From positions 1 to 64,000 of the forward strand of contig CANQFM010000010.1 of NCBI GenBank assembly GCA_947598825.1: DNA of 64,000 nt, given 5' to 3'. Source of the DNA: an uncultured Eisenbergiella sp. (lineage in GTDB: Bacteria > Bacillota > Clostridia > Lachnospirales > Lachnospiraceae). The translations under genes were made by a program, and so were the position numbers. Of the stretch, positions 45,995-55,226 are shown one piece after another; the stretch's first letter is position 1, and every line of letters begins with the position of its first letter. The notes below the pieces were generated by a model that had not been told where the DNA came from, did not search any database, and saw nothing but the letters and a program-made list of their open reading frames with translations.

Positions 45995-47035
45995 ATGAAA
46001 ATTGTGGTGTTGACCGGCGGCATCAGCACGGAGCGGGATGTGTCGCTGGTTTCGGGCAAGATGATCTATCAGGCGGTGAAGCGGCTGGGCCATCAGGCGG
46101 TCCTTTTGGACGTATACCTGGGGATGCAGCGGGAAGATATCGAGCATATTTTTGAGAGCGAAGAGGATTTTTCCCAGGATATCCGGGACATTCAGGAGAG
46201 CTGTCCCGATATCAGCGCGGTAAAAGCGCTGCGCAAGGACGGAGGGAAGTGTTTTTTCGGGCCCAATGTAATTCGGATCTGTCAGATGGCGGATGTGGTC
46301 TTTGTGGCCCTGCACGGGGCAGAAGGGGAGAACGGAAAGCTACAGGCGGCTTTCGACCTGCTGGGCATCCGATATACCGGAACGGATTATGTCGGCAGCG
46401 CGCTGGCAATCGATAAAGGGCTGGCCAAAGAACTGTTTCTGGTAAACGACATTCCGACACCCCGGGGAGTGGTGCTGAAAGCCGGGCAGAGCATTCAAAA
46501 CGATCTGCCCTGGCCGCGGGTGGTAAAAGCCTGCAAGGGCGGTTCCTCTGTCGGCGTTTACATCGTAGAGGATCCGGAGGAATACGGGACTGCGGTCAAA
46601 AATGCCTTTGCCTATGGAACCGAGGTTGTGGTAGAGCAGTATATCCGGGGCAGGGAGATGACCTGCGGCGTTGTGGAGGGCAAAGCCCTGCCGATCGTGG
46701 AGATCGTCCCCAAAAAGGGATTTTACGATTATAAGAACAAATATCAGGCGGGGAGTACGGAGGATATCTGTCCCGCGCCCATCGATACAGAGACTACCGA
46801 AAGGATCCAGAGGCTTTCGGAGAAGGTGTTTCGCGTATTGCGGCTCAAACAATATGCCCGCGTAGATCTTATGCTGGATGAGCAGGGCAATCCCTATTGC
46901 CTGGAGGCCAATACGCTCCCCGGCATGACGCCCGTCTCCCTGATCCCCCAGGAGGCGGCAGCAGCGGGGATGAGTTACGACCAGTTTTGTCAGAAGATCA
47001 TCGATATGGCTATGAAAGACTGTCAGGAGTTTTAA
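45995..47035 (+). CDS. ddl: D-alanine--D-alanine ligase
   Basis: VVLTGGISTERDVSLVSG; ALHGAEGENG; KGGSSVGVY; YARVDLMLDEQGNPYCLEANTLPGMTPVSL. ATG 45995 has RBS ggagg; the longer ORF start is not supported. Confidence 0.93.
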   Translation: MKIVVLTGGISTERDVSLVSGKMIYQAVKRLGHQAVLLDVYLGMQREDIEHIFESEEDFSQDIRDIQESCPDISAVKALRKDGGKCFFGPNVIRICQMADVVFVALHGAEGENGKLQAAFDLLGIRYTGTDYVGSALAIDKGLAKELFLVNDIPTPRGVVLKAGQSIQNDLPWPRVVKACKGGSSVGVYIVEDPEEYGTAVKNAFAYGTEVVVEQYIRGREMTCGVVEGKALPIVEIVPKKGFYDYKNKYQAGSTEDICPAPIDTETTERIQRLSEKVFRVLRLKQYARVDLMLDEQGNPYCLEANTLPGMTPVSLIPQEAAAAGMSYDQFCQKIIDMAMKDCQEF

Positions 47036-47038
47036 TCT

Positions 47039-48502
47039 ATGAAGAACATGACGTTATGGAATCTCGCAAGGGCATGTATGGGGCGTTTTGTGGTGCCCAC
47101 AGGAAAGAACGAAACGATACAGGGGAGGAGCCTGGGTACGGCGTCCTGCCCCGGACAGGGCATGGAGCTGATCCGCGCCGCCGCATCCCGGGAAGCAAAA
47201 GGCGTTGTGACGGATTCCCGCCAGGTGAAGCCGGGGTATGTATTTGTGGCGACCCCCGGGGCCAGGGTGGACGGACACCGCTTTATTCCGGAAGTATTTG
47301 AGAAGGGCGCGATCGGTGTGATCTGTGAAGAGGAGCCGGATCCCCTGCCGGGTCCCTGTATTGTGGTGAAGGACAGCTTTCAGGCTTTGCGTCAGGCGGC
47401 GATGTTCTACCGTAAGCAATGTCCGGTCCCGATCGTGGGTATTACCGGCAGCGTAGGCAAGACCAGCACCAAGGAATTTGTTGCGGCGGTGCTTTCTCAG
47501 AAATACAGGACGCACAAAACCTCCGGCAACTTTAACAACGAGGTGGGCGTGCCGCTGACGCTGCTTTCCATGCCCGAAGACGCCCAGGCTGCGGTGGTGG
47601 AGATGGGAATGAACCATTTCGGGGAAATGCACCGTCTCAGCGAGATCGTGCGGCCGGACATCTGCGTGATCACCAATATCGGCCGCTGCCATCTGGAAAA
47701 CCTGGGGAGCCGGGAGGGTATTTTACGGGCGAAATCGGAGATCTTTGACTTTATGAATCCCGAGGGGAAGATCTGTCTGTGCGGGGACGACGATAAACTG
47801 GAAACGATAGAAGAAGTAAACGGGATCCGGCCGCTGCGCTTTGGATTGGACAGCCGGAAGAACGAGATCTATGCGGACGGGATCGAAAGCTGCGGACTGT
47901 TTGGCAGCGAGGCCACGATCCATGTAAACGGCGAAAGCTTCCGGGCCAGGGTGCCGCTGCCCGGCGCCCACATGGTATTAAACGCCCTGGCGGCTACCGC
48001 TGTTGGCGTCCTGATGGGGCTTTCCCTGCCGCAGATTGCGGACGGGATCGCGTCGGTACGGGCCGTAGGGGGAAGGAGCCGTGTGGTACAGTGCGCCAGC
48101 CTGACGCTGATCGACGACTGCTACAACGCGAATCCCGATTCGATGAAAGCGGCCCTGGATCTTCTGGGCCTGGCCAAAGGCCGCAAAGTCGCGGTACTGG
48201 GTGATATGTTTGAACTGGGGAAAGAGGAAAGACAACTGCACGCCCAGGTGGGAAAGTACGCAGCGCAGAAAGGCATCGACTGCCTTTTGTGCGCAGGCGG
48301 GCTTTCCCAAAGCATGTATGAGGCGGCAAAGGCCGCAGGGCTGCAGGAGGCGTATCATTTTGCCGGTCGGGAAGAACTGGAGGCGCATCTGGCCGAGTAT
48401 CTGAAACCCGGCGATTCCGTACTGGTCAAGGCGTCCCATGGGATGGTCCTTGAAAAAACGGTGGAGGCGCTGGAGCAGGGGAAGATCTTTCCCATGCGGT
48501 AA
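47039..48502 (+). CDS. murF: UDP-N-acetylmuramoyl-tripeptide--D-alanyl-D-alanine ligase
   Basis: GVVTDSRQVKPGYVFVA; VGITGSVGKTSTKEFVAAVL; GNFNNEVGVPLTLL; DDCYNANPDSMKAAL. Confidence 0.95.
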   Translation: MKNMTLWNLARACMGRFVVPTGKNETIQGRSLGTASCPGQGMELIRAAASREAKGVVTDSRQVKPGYVFVATPGARVDGHRFIPEVFEKGAIGVICEEEPDPLPGPCIVVKDSFQALRQAAMFYRKQCPVPIVGITGSVGKTSTKEFVAAVLSQKYRTHKTSGNFNNEVGVPLTLLSMPEDAQAAVVEMGMNHFGEMHRLSEIVRPDICVITNIGRCHLENLGSREGILRAKSEIFDFMNPEGKICLCGDDDKLETIEEVNGIRPLRFGLDSRKNEIYADGIESCGLFGSEATIHVNGESFRARVPLPGAHMVLNALAATAVGVLMGLSLPQIADGIASVRAVGGRSRVVQCASLTLIDDCYNANPDSMKAALDLLGLAKGRKVAVLGDMFELGKEERQLHAQVGKYAAQKGIDCLLCAGGLSQSMYEAAKAAGLQEAYHFAGREELEAHLAEYLKPGDSVLVKASHGMVLEKTVEALEQGKIFPMR

Positions 48503-48525
48503 GCCGGAAGAGAAAAAGGCCTCTT

Positions 48526-50619
48526 TCAGCCACAGATCTTTTGCAGGAGCAGATCCACATCGATGGGTTTGTCAAGAAAATCGTCCATCCCGCTGGCGAG
48601 GGCCCTTTCCCGGTCCGTCTTTGTACAGTTGGCGCTGCAGGCGAAGATCCGGACGGATTTCGCGTCGTCCCGCGCCAGGGCGCGGATAGCGGCGGCAGCT
48701 TCAAAACCGTCCATTTCCGGCATGAGCAGATCCATGAGGATTACGCCATACTCCCCGGGCGCCGAAGCCTGGAAGCGCTTTAGGGCGAGCTTTCCGTCAG
48801 CGGCCAGATCCGCCGAAAAGCCGTTTTCCGACAACAGTTCCAACATGATCTCCCCGTTTAATTCGTTGTCCTCTACAATGAGGATCCGGGGCTTTGCCGT
48901 CTTTTCGGCCACAAAGACGCCTTGCAGGTCCTGCGTTTCTTTCGGGTCGGGAGCAGGCATGGCAGGGAAAGAGAAGGTAAAGACGCTTCCTTTTTCCGGT
49001 TCGCTGGTAAAATCCAGCGTGCCGTCCATCAGCACCGCCAGCTTATGGCAGATGGCCAGTCCCAGCCCTACCCCCTGATTCCCTTTAGAAACGGTATTTT
49101 GCTCCTGGGCGAAGGCGTCGAAAATATTTTTCCGGAAGGCCTCGCTCATTCCTTTCCCGGTGTCGGCTACGTCCATCCGGGTGAGGACCTGGCCGTCTTC
49201 CTGCAGGGACTGCTGCACGGTCACCGTGACGCGGCCCCCTTCCGGGGTAAATTTCCTCGCGTTATCCAGAAAGTTTTGCAGGATTTGCTGGATGCGGACG
49301 CCGTCGCCGATGATATAAGGACGGCATAACTGAACCTTCATCTGAAAATCGATCTTTTTCTGCGCCATATCGTTTTGTACGATAGCTTCTGCGGTGGAAA
49401 ACAGCGTTTCCAGATCCACCGGTTTTTTTTCGATCTTCATATCCTGATTGTGGAGCAGGGACATATCCAGAATGTCGCTGACCAGCGACAGAAGATAGCG
49501 AGCGGTGGCAGTGGACTGTTCCAGATATCTGGAAAGCTGTTCCGGGTCGTTGGAATGGCGGGCCATGAGGTAATTCAGCCCGATCAGCCCGTTTAAGGGC
49601 GTGCGGATCTCATGGCTCATGGTGGACAAAAACTGGCTTCTTGCTTTCGCATCGGCTTTGGCGGCAAGGGACTGGATCCGTTGTCTGAAAAGCAGGAAAA
49701 CCAGAACCGCGATGAGCAAAAGGGAGACTGCCAGGATGGATACGGAATATTTGTAGCGGTACAGGAAATCGGACAGCGTAAGGGTATACCGGTTTTCCAT
49801 GCAGGCCTGGATCGTGTAGCTGTCCACCTCTTCGTCCTGAAGCTGGTCGATCGCCTTGTTTAAGATCGAGATCAGGGCCGCCCCCTCTTCGCCTACCGGA
49901 TTGCCGTTTTCATCGTAGGGGACCACGGCGGAAAAGCACAGTTCGTCGTCCAGCCCCAGGATGGGGATCACTTTCAGATTTTCATAGGCGGGTTTGGAAA
50001 GCCAGTATTCTACCACATACTGGTTGAGGATCATCATGTCCGCTTCGCCCGCTTTCACTGCAGAAAAGCACGCTTCGATGGAGTCATAGTCGAGGATCGA
50101 ATAATTCGGATAGGTGTTGTGGAGCACCTTTTTGATGGTCTGGGAACCGCTGCAAAGGGCCACCGACAGGGGGGCGTCGTAGGAAAAGACGAAATCCTTC
50201 CGGGCGACCACGACTTTCCGGCTGGAAAAATAGGGGTTGCTGATCAGGATCCCTCTGGCCCCCTGGTTTTCCCGGTTGTATTCTACGCTGGTGACCAGAT
50301 CGAATTCCCCATCCATAAGATAATCATAGGTCACGGCTCCGCCGGGAAGCGGCACATATTCAAAAGAAAGCCCGCTGATCTCAGCGATCCTGTCGAAAAG
50401 ATACCGGGAAACGCCGGACAATTCTCCGTTGTCTCCCTTGAAAGAGACAGGGATGCGGTCCTGGACATAGCCAACTCTCAAAGTACCGCTGTTTTCAAGG
50501 TAGGCTTTTTCCTGGTCAGAGAGGGAAAGGCCGTCTGCGGCCCTGCATACAATGCCTTGTGTCAGGAAAACGGCCGCTATGGGGAACGCCCACAGCCATT
50601 TTAGGATCCGATGCAGCAT
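48526..50619 (-). CDS. Hybrid sensor histidine kinase/response regulator with extracytoplasmic SBP (family 3) sensor domain
   Basis: Signal peptide; LRVGYVQDRIPVSF...GEFDLVTSV (SBP_bac_3); TM; FLSTMSHEIRTPLNGLIGL (HisKA); NFLDNARKFTPEGG (HATPase); ILIVEDNELNGEIM...ILMDLLMPEMDGFEA (REC). Confidence 0.92.
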   Translation of the reverse strand: MLHRILKWLWAFPIAAVFLTQGIVCRAADGLSLSDQEKAYLENSGTLRVGYVQDRIPVSFKGDNGELSGVSRYLFDRIAEISGLSFEYVPLPGGAVTYDYLMDGEFDLVTSVEYNRENQGARGILISNPYFSSRKVVVARKDFVFSYDAPLSVALCSGSQTIKKVLHNTYPNYSILDYDSIEACFSAVKAGEADMMILNQYVVEYWLSKPAYENLKVIPILGLDDELCFSAVVPYDENGNPVGEEGAALISILNKAIDQLQDEEVDSYTIQACMENRYTLTLSDFLYRYKYSVSILAVSLLLIAVLVFLLFRQRIQSLAAKADAKARSQFLSTMSHEIRTPLNGLIGLNYLMARHSNDPEQLSRYLEQSTATARYLLSLVSDILDMSLLHNQDMKIEKKPVDLETLFSTAEAIVQNDMAQKKIDFQMKVQLCRPYIIGDGVRIQQILQNFLDNARKFTPEGGRVTVTVQQSLQEDGQVLTRMDVADTGKGMSEAFRKNIFDAFAQEQNTVSKGNQGVGLGLAICHKLAVLMDGTLDFTSEPEKGSVFTFSFPAMPAPDPKETQDLQGVFVAEKTAKPRILIVEDNELNGEIMLELLSENGFSADLAADGKLALKRFQASAPGEYGVILMDLLMPEMDGFEAAAAIRALARDDAKSVRIFACSANCTKTDRERALASGMDDFLDKPIDVDLLLQKICG

Positions 50620-50644
50620 ATGCGTATACCTCTTTAAAAAGTGT

Positions 50645-51379
50645 TCAAAGTAACTCTTTATTCTTAAAGTACATCCGCTTGATCTCGCCGACTACCAGGT
50701 CATTTAAACCGCGCTTTTGTTCCCTGTCCATCCGGTCCGGATAGATGGGCGTTCCGTACTCGATGATGACTTTGGCCTTTTTGACCTTCGGGAGATGGTC
50801 TTCGAAGATCTCGCCCGCGTTGACGATGGCCATGGGAACGATAGGGCATTTGGCTTTCTCGGCGATCTTTAAGCTCCCCGCGTGGAAAGGCAGGAACGTA
50901 TCGACGACCCGGTTGCGGGTCCCTTCCGGGAAAATGCAGATGGAGATCCCGGCTTTCATCTTTTCGATGGCGGCCAGGATCGTCTTCATCCCCTCTTTTA
51001 AGTCCGTGCGGTCGAGAAAGAGACAGTGCAGGTTTTTCATCCAGTTTACCAGAAGCGGATAGCGCAGCATTTCTTTTTTGGCGATATAGCCGGTAGGGCG
51101 GGGAACCCGCACATAGGTCATGAGGATATCAAAGTAGCTGCGGTGATTGCCGACGTAAAGCACCGGGGTATCCTGCGGGATCCGCTCCTCGCCCAGATAG
51201 ACGGTCTGGGTGCCCGCAAAAAAAAGGCAGACGCGGAAGGCCCAGTTTACGATCGCCAGGGAGCTTTTGTTCTTGAGATCCATATTAAACTTGCCGATGA
51301 TCCACTCTGCGATCAGCAGGGGAATGCTCAGCACGAGAAAAAGAATCACAAAGACGGCGATGCAAAGTAAACGGATCAT
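50645..51379 (-). CDS. plsC: 1-acyl-sn-glycerol-3-phosphate acyltransferase
   Basis: VGNHRSYFDIL (HxxxxD), YIAKKEML, FPEGTRN. Start uncertain (MIRLLCIAVFV chosen; the ORF extends to 51547). Confidence 0.88.
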   Translation of the reverse strand: MIRLLCIAVFVILFLVLSIPLLIAEWIIGKFNMDLKNKSSLAIVNWAFRVCLFFAGTQTVYLGEERIPQDTPVLYVGNHRSYFDILMTYVRVPRPTGYIAKKEMLRYPLLVNWMKNLHCLFLDRTDLKEGMKTILAAIEKMKAGISICIFPEGTRNRVVDTFLPFHAGSLKIAEKAKCPIVPMAIVNAGEIFEDHLPKVKKAKVIIEYGTPIYPDRMDREQKRGLNDLVVGEIKRMYFKNKELL

Positions 51380-51613
51380 GGGTCTGCGGCGGCCGAAAGG
51401 ATCAAAAAAGGGCCGCTTTCCTTTCTGAAAAGTACGCCGGTCAACTGAAAAAAGCGATATCCGGCCATCTTTTAGTATAGTCATCTGAGGGAAGAAAAGC
51501 AAGCGTTTTCCTGTCCGATATGACATAGGACAGCCCCGGCGGTTCATAGACTGCTAGGGAAGAAAACTGCGGGCCGCGCTGGCGGCTCCGCCCAGGGAAG
51601 GAAATCTGCGGAC

Positions 51614-52030
51614 ATGAAGAGAGGGTTATCGCAAGCGCGGCGTCTGGCGCTGATCGCGCTGCTGGCGGTCCTGTGTGCCGGCTGCGGAGAAAAAAAAGAC
51701 GGGGAAGCCAGACAAAAACTGGAATTTACAGTGGTGGATGAGGGACGGCTGCCGGAGGAACTGAGGAAGACCCTGGAGGAAAAGAAAGAAGAAAGCTTTA
51801 AGCTGACCTACGCGGACGGCGGATACATGTATCTATGCGTGGGTTACGGCAAACAGGAGAGCGGCGGATACAGCATTGCGGTAAAGGATCTGTACGCTAC
51901 GGAAACTGAGATCTGTCTGGATACCGATCTCATCGGCCCCAAGGAAGCGGAGGACAAAAGCCCGGAGCCGTCCTACCCCTATCTTGTGATAAAAACGCCG
52001 TTTGTGGATAAAACGGTGGTCTTTGACTGA
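51614..52030 (+). CDS. PrcB-like lipoprotein
   Basis: Lipobox LCAGCGE; VVDEGRLPEELRKTLEEKKEESFKLTYADGGYMYLCVGYGKQESGGYSIAVKDLYATE resembles the PrcB_C family. Confidence 0.75.
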   Translation: MKRGLSQARRLALIALLAVLCAGCGEKKDGEARQKLEFTVVDEGRLPEELRKTLEEKKEESFKLTYADGGYMYLCVGYGKQESGGYSIAVKDLYATETEICLDTDLIGPKEAEDKSPEPSYPYLVIKTPFVDKTVVFD

Positions 52031-52099
52031 TTTTTATGGTATCATCGTATTAGTCAGGACAGAATGGCTGCCATTTTATCGGAACGGACGGGACAGGGG

Positions 52100-53401
52100 A
52101 TGATCTTGATTCAAAACTGCCGTTTGGTGGATCCGGTCTCCGGGACGGACGCCAGACGGGATATTCTGACAGAAGGCGGGCGCATCCGGCAGATCGCAGA
52201 GCCGGGGACGGTGCCGGTCTATGGGCTGGGAAAAGGAGATCAGAAAATCGACGCCGACGGGCTTATCGCGGTGCCGGGACTGGTGGATACCCATGTCCAC
52301 TTCAGGGACCCGGGGGCGCTTTATAAGGAAGATATCCTGACCGGCGCCCGGGCGGCGGCTGCCGGCGGCGTGACCAGCGTGGTGCTGATGGCCAATACTT
52401 CGCCGCCGGTGGACAATCCCGAAACGCTCGCCTATGTGCTTCGGAAAGGGGAGCAGACAGGCATCCGCGTCCATAGCTGCGCCAACGTGACGGCAGGCAT
52501 GGCGGGGAAAGCGCTGACGGATATGGAGGCCCTGCGCCGGTGCGGCGCGGCGGGCTTTACCGACGACGGGAAACCGGTTTTGGATCGCGAACTGGCCTGC
52601 AGGGCCATGAAGGAGGCCGCCAGGCTCGGCGTCCCGATCAGTTTCCACGAAGAAGATCCTGCTTTCATCCGGAATAACGGGATCCACGCGGGCAGGGCGT
52701 CGGCCCATTTTGGCATCGGCGGTTCGGACAGACAGGCGGAGATCGTGATGGTACGGCGGGATCTGGAACTCGCCCTTAAGACGGGGGCCAGCATCGTCAT
52801 TCAGCATATCAGCGCCGCAGAGTCGGTGGAACTGGTGCGGCAGGCGAAGAAAAAGGGAGGCAATATCCATGCGGAGGCAACGCCGCATCATTTCTCCTTG
52901 ACGCAGGAGGATGCGATCCGCTTCGGTACGCTGGCAAAGATGAACCCGCCCCTGCGGGAAGAAGCGGACAGGCTGGCCATCCTGGAAGGGCTGCGGGACG
53001 GCACGATCGACATTATCGCCACCGATCACGCCCCCCACGCGGCAGAGGAAAAGGCATTGCCCATCGAAAAGGCCCCCAGCGGGATCATCGGCCTGGAAAC
53101 CTCTCTGGCGCTGGGACTGATGTATCTGGTAAAACCGGGATATCTGACGCTTTCTGGGCTGATCCGCTGCATGAGCGAAAACCCCGCGAAGCTGTACGGG
53201 CTGGACGCCGGTTATCTGGCTGTGGGAGGTCCGGCGGATCTGGCGCTTTTCGATGAGACGAAAAGCTGGACGCCGACGAGGTTTTTTTCCAAATCTCAGA
53301 ATTCGCCCTTTTTGCACAGGACGCTTTGCGGGAAAGTAAAATACACTATCTGCCAAGGACAGGTGGTCTATGAGGACGGGGAGGAAGCGCCTTTTTTATA
53401 A
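52100..53401 (+). CDS. pyrC: Dihydroorotase
   Basis: GLVDTHVHFRDPGALYKEDI; NTSPPVDNPE; IIATDHAPHAAEEK. Start may be 52064. Confidence 0.93.
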   Translation: MILIQNCRLVDPVSGTDARRDILTEGGRIRQIAEPGTVPVYGLGKGDQKIDADGLIAVPGLVDTHVHFRDPGALYKEDILTGARAAAAGGVTSVVLMANTSPPVDNPETLAYVLRKGEQTGIRVHSCANVTAGMAGKALTDMEALRRCGAAGFTDDGKPVLDRELACRAMKEAARLGVPISFHEEDPAFIRNNGIHAGRASAHFGIGGSDRQAEIVMVRRDLELALKTGASIVIQHISAAESVELVRQAKKKGGNIHAEATPHHFSLTQEDAIRFGTLAKMNPPLREEADRLAILEGLRDGTIDIIATDHAPHAAEEKALPIEKAPSGIIGLETSLALGLMYLVKPGYLTLSGLIRCMSENPAKLYGLDAGYLAVGGPADLALFDETKSWTPTRFFSKSQNSPFLHRTLCGKVKYTICQGQVVYEDGEEAPFL

Positions 53402-53424
53402 AACGGGCGGGAATGGAGACAGGT

Positions 53425-54210
53425 ATGGCGGGAAAAAGAAAAGAAAGGGCCCGGGTGGCCAGCCAGCGGCTTCTGGCGCCAGGCATCTATGATATGAGGA
53501 TTGCGACGGATCTGGCAAAGGACGCCGGATGCGGGCAGTTCGTGGCCCTGTATCCGAAGGATAAGAGTACGCTGCTGCCCCGTCCCATCAGCATCTGCGA
53601 GGCGGACAGGCAGGCAGGGGAGCTGAGGCTGGTCTATCGCGTGGCCGGGAAGGGAACGGCGGAATTTTCCCATCTGCAGGCCGGGGACAGCGTGGATCTT
53701 TTGGGCGTGTTGGGCAACGGTTTCCCGGCCGGCCGGGCGCAGCGCAGTATGACGGCGGCGCTGCTGGGCGGCGGGATCGGCGTGCCGCCCCTTTTGGAGC
53801 TGGCAAAAGAGCTGGACTGCGACCGGCGGATCGTCGTGGGATACCGTGACAGCCAGTGTTTTTTGCGGGAGGATTTTGAAGCGCAGGCGCCGGGCCACGT
53901 CTATATCGCCACAGAGGATGGCAGCGTCGGGACGAAGGGCAACGTTATGGACGCCCTGCGGGAAAACGGGATCGCGCCGGACATTCTGTTTGCCTGCGGC
54001 CCCCTGCCCATGCTGCGCGCGGTGAAGCAGTATGCCATAGAACAGGGGATCTTAGCGTATCTTTCCCTGGAGGAACGTATGGCCTGCGGCGTGGGGGCGT
54101 GCCTGGGGTGCGTTTGTCAGACCGCCGGCGTAGATCCCCACTCCCATGTGCATAACGCGAGGGTCTGTACGGACGGGCCGGTTTTTGAGGCCAGGGAGGT
54201 GGAGATCTGA
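53425..54210 (+). CDS. pyrK: Dihydroorotate dehydrogenase B electron-transfer subunit
   Basis: PRPISICEAD; GGGIGVPPLLELAKEL; CGPLPMLRAV; EERMACGVGACLGCVC (2Fe-2S). Confidence 0.93.
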   Translation: MAGKRKERARVASQRLLAPGIYDMRIATDLAKDAGCGQFVALYPKDKSTLLPRPISICEADRQAGELRLVYRVAGKGTAEFSHLQAGDSVDLLGVLGNGFPAGRAQRSMTAALLGGGIGVPPLLELAKELDCDRRIVVGYRDSQCFLREDFEAQAPGHVYIATEDGSVGTKGNVMDALRENGIAPDILFACGPLPMLRAVKQYAIEQGILAYLSLEERMACGVGACLGCVCQTAGVDPHSHVHNARVCTDGPVFEAREVEI

Positions 54211-55115
54211 TGAAAACCAGCGTAACGATTGCGGGCGTAGAATTTAAGAATCCCGTGATGACGGCCTCCGGGACTTTTGGCTCCGGCATGGAATACGGGG
54301 AATTTGTGGATCTGAACCGGTTGGGGGCCGTGGTCACAAAGGGGGTGGCCAACGTGCCCTGGGCAGGCAATCCCACGCCCCGGGTGGCGGAGGTCTACGG
54401 CGGTATGCTCAATGCCATCGGCCTGCAGAATCCGGGCGTGGATGTTTTTATCCAGCGCGACTTGGGGTTCCTGGAGCAGTTCGACACCAGAGTCATCGTG
54501 AATGTCTGCGGCAGGACGGTGGAGGATTACCTGGAGGTGGTGGAGCGGCTGGCGGATACCCGCGTGGACATGCTGGAGATCAATGTGTCCTGCCCCAACG
54601 TCAAGGAAGGGGCGATCGCGTTCGGACAGAAGGCCGACGCCCTCTATGGGATCACCTCCCGCATAAAGAAAGCGGCCAGGCAGCCCGTGATCATGAAGCT
54701 CAGCCCCAATGTCACAGATATTACGGAAATGGCCCGGGCGGCGGAAGCGGCGGGAGCGGACGCCATTTCCCTGATCAATACCCTGACGGGCATGAAAATA
54801 GATATTGAACGCAGAAAATTCGTCCTGGCCAACAAAACGGGCGGGCTGTCCGGCCCGGCCATCAAACCTGTTGCCGTGCGCATGGTCTGGCAGTGCGCCA
54901 ATGCGGTGAAAATCCCCATTATCGGCATGGGCGGCATCGCTTCGGCCGAAGACGCCATTGAATTTCTCATGGCGGGAGCTACGGCGGTGGCGGTGGGGGC
55001 CATGAATTTTGTCAATCCCTATGCCACCATGGAAGTGGCGCAGGGGATCGAAAACTTCCTTGCCGGCCATGGCATCGAAGATATTCATGAGATCATCGGC
55101 TGCGTGAACAGATAG
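54210..55115 (+). CDS. pyrD: Dihydroorotate dehydrogenase B catalytic subunit
   Basis: FKNPVMTASGTFGSG; NVSCPNVKEG; KLSPNVTDI; SLINTLTGM; GMGGIASAEDAIEFLMAGATAVAVG. Confidence 0.95.
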   Translation: MKTSVTIAGVEFKNPVMTASGTFGSGMEYGEFVDLNRLGAVVTKGVANVPWAGNPTPRVAEVYGGMLNAIGLQNPGVDVFIQRDLGFLEQFDTRVIVNVCGRTVEDYLEVVERLADTRVDMLEINVSCPNVKEGAIAFGQKADALYGITSRIKKAARQPVIMKLSPNVTDITEMARAAEAAGADAISLINTLTGMKIDIERRKFVLANKTGGLSGPAIKPVAVRMVWQCANAVKIPIIGMGGIASAEDAIEFLMAGATAVAVGAMNFVNPYATMEVAQGIENFLAGHGIEDIHEIIGCVNR

Positions 55116-55226
55116 CCAGGTATATATTTCCTCTCCGGGTCATAAGGTATAAGGACAGCAAAGAACCATGCGGCGCAGGCTTTTGTCGGCGCCGCGGATC
55201 CAAAAACCGCCCGGGGAGGTATTTTT

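Noticed and set aside
52076-53356. 426-aa minus-strand ORF opposite pyrC
   Set aside because: Shadow ORF of a well-supported dihydroorotase.
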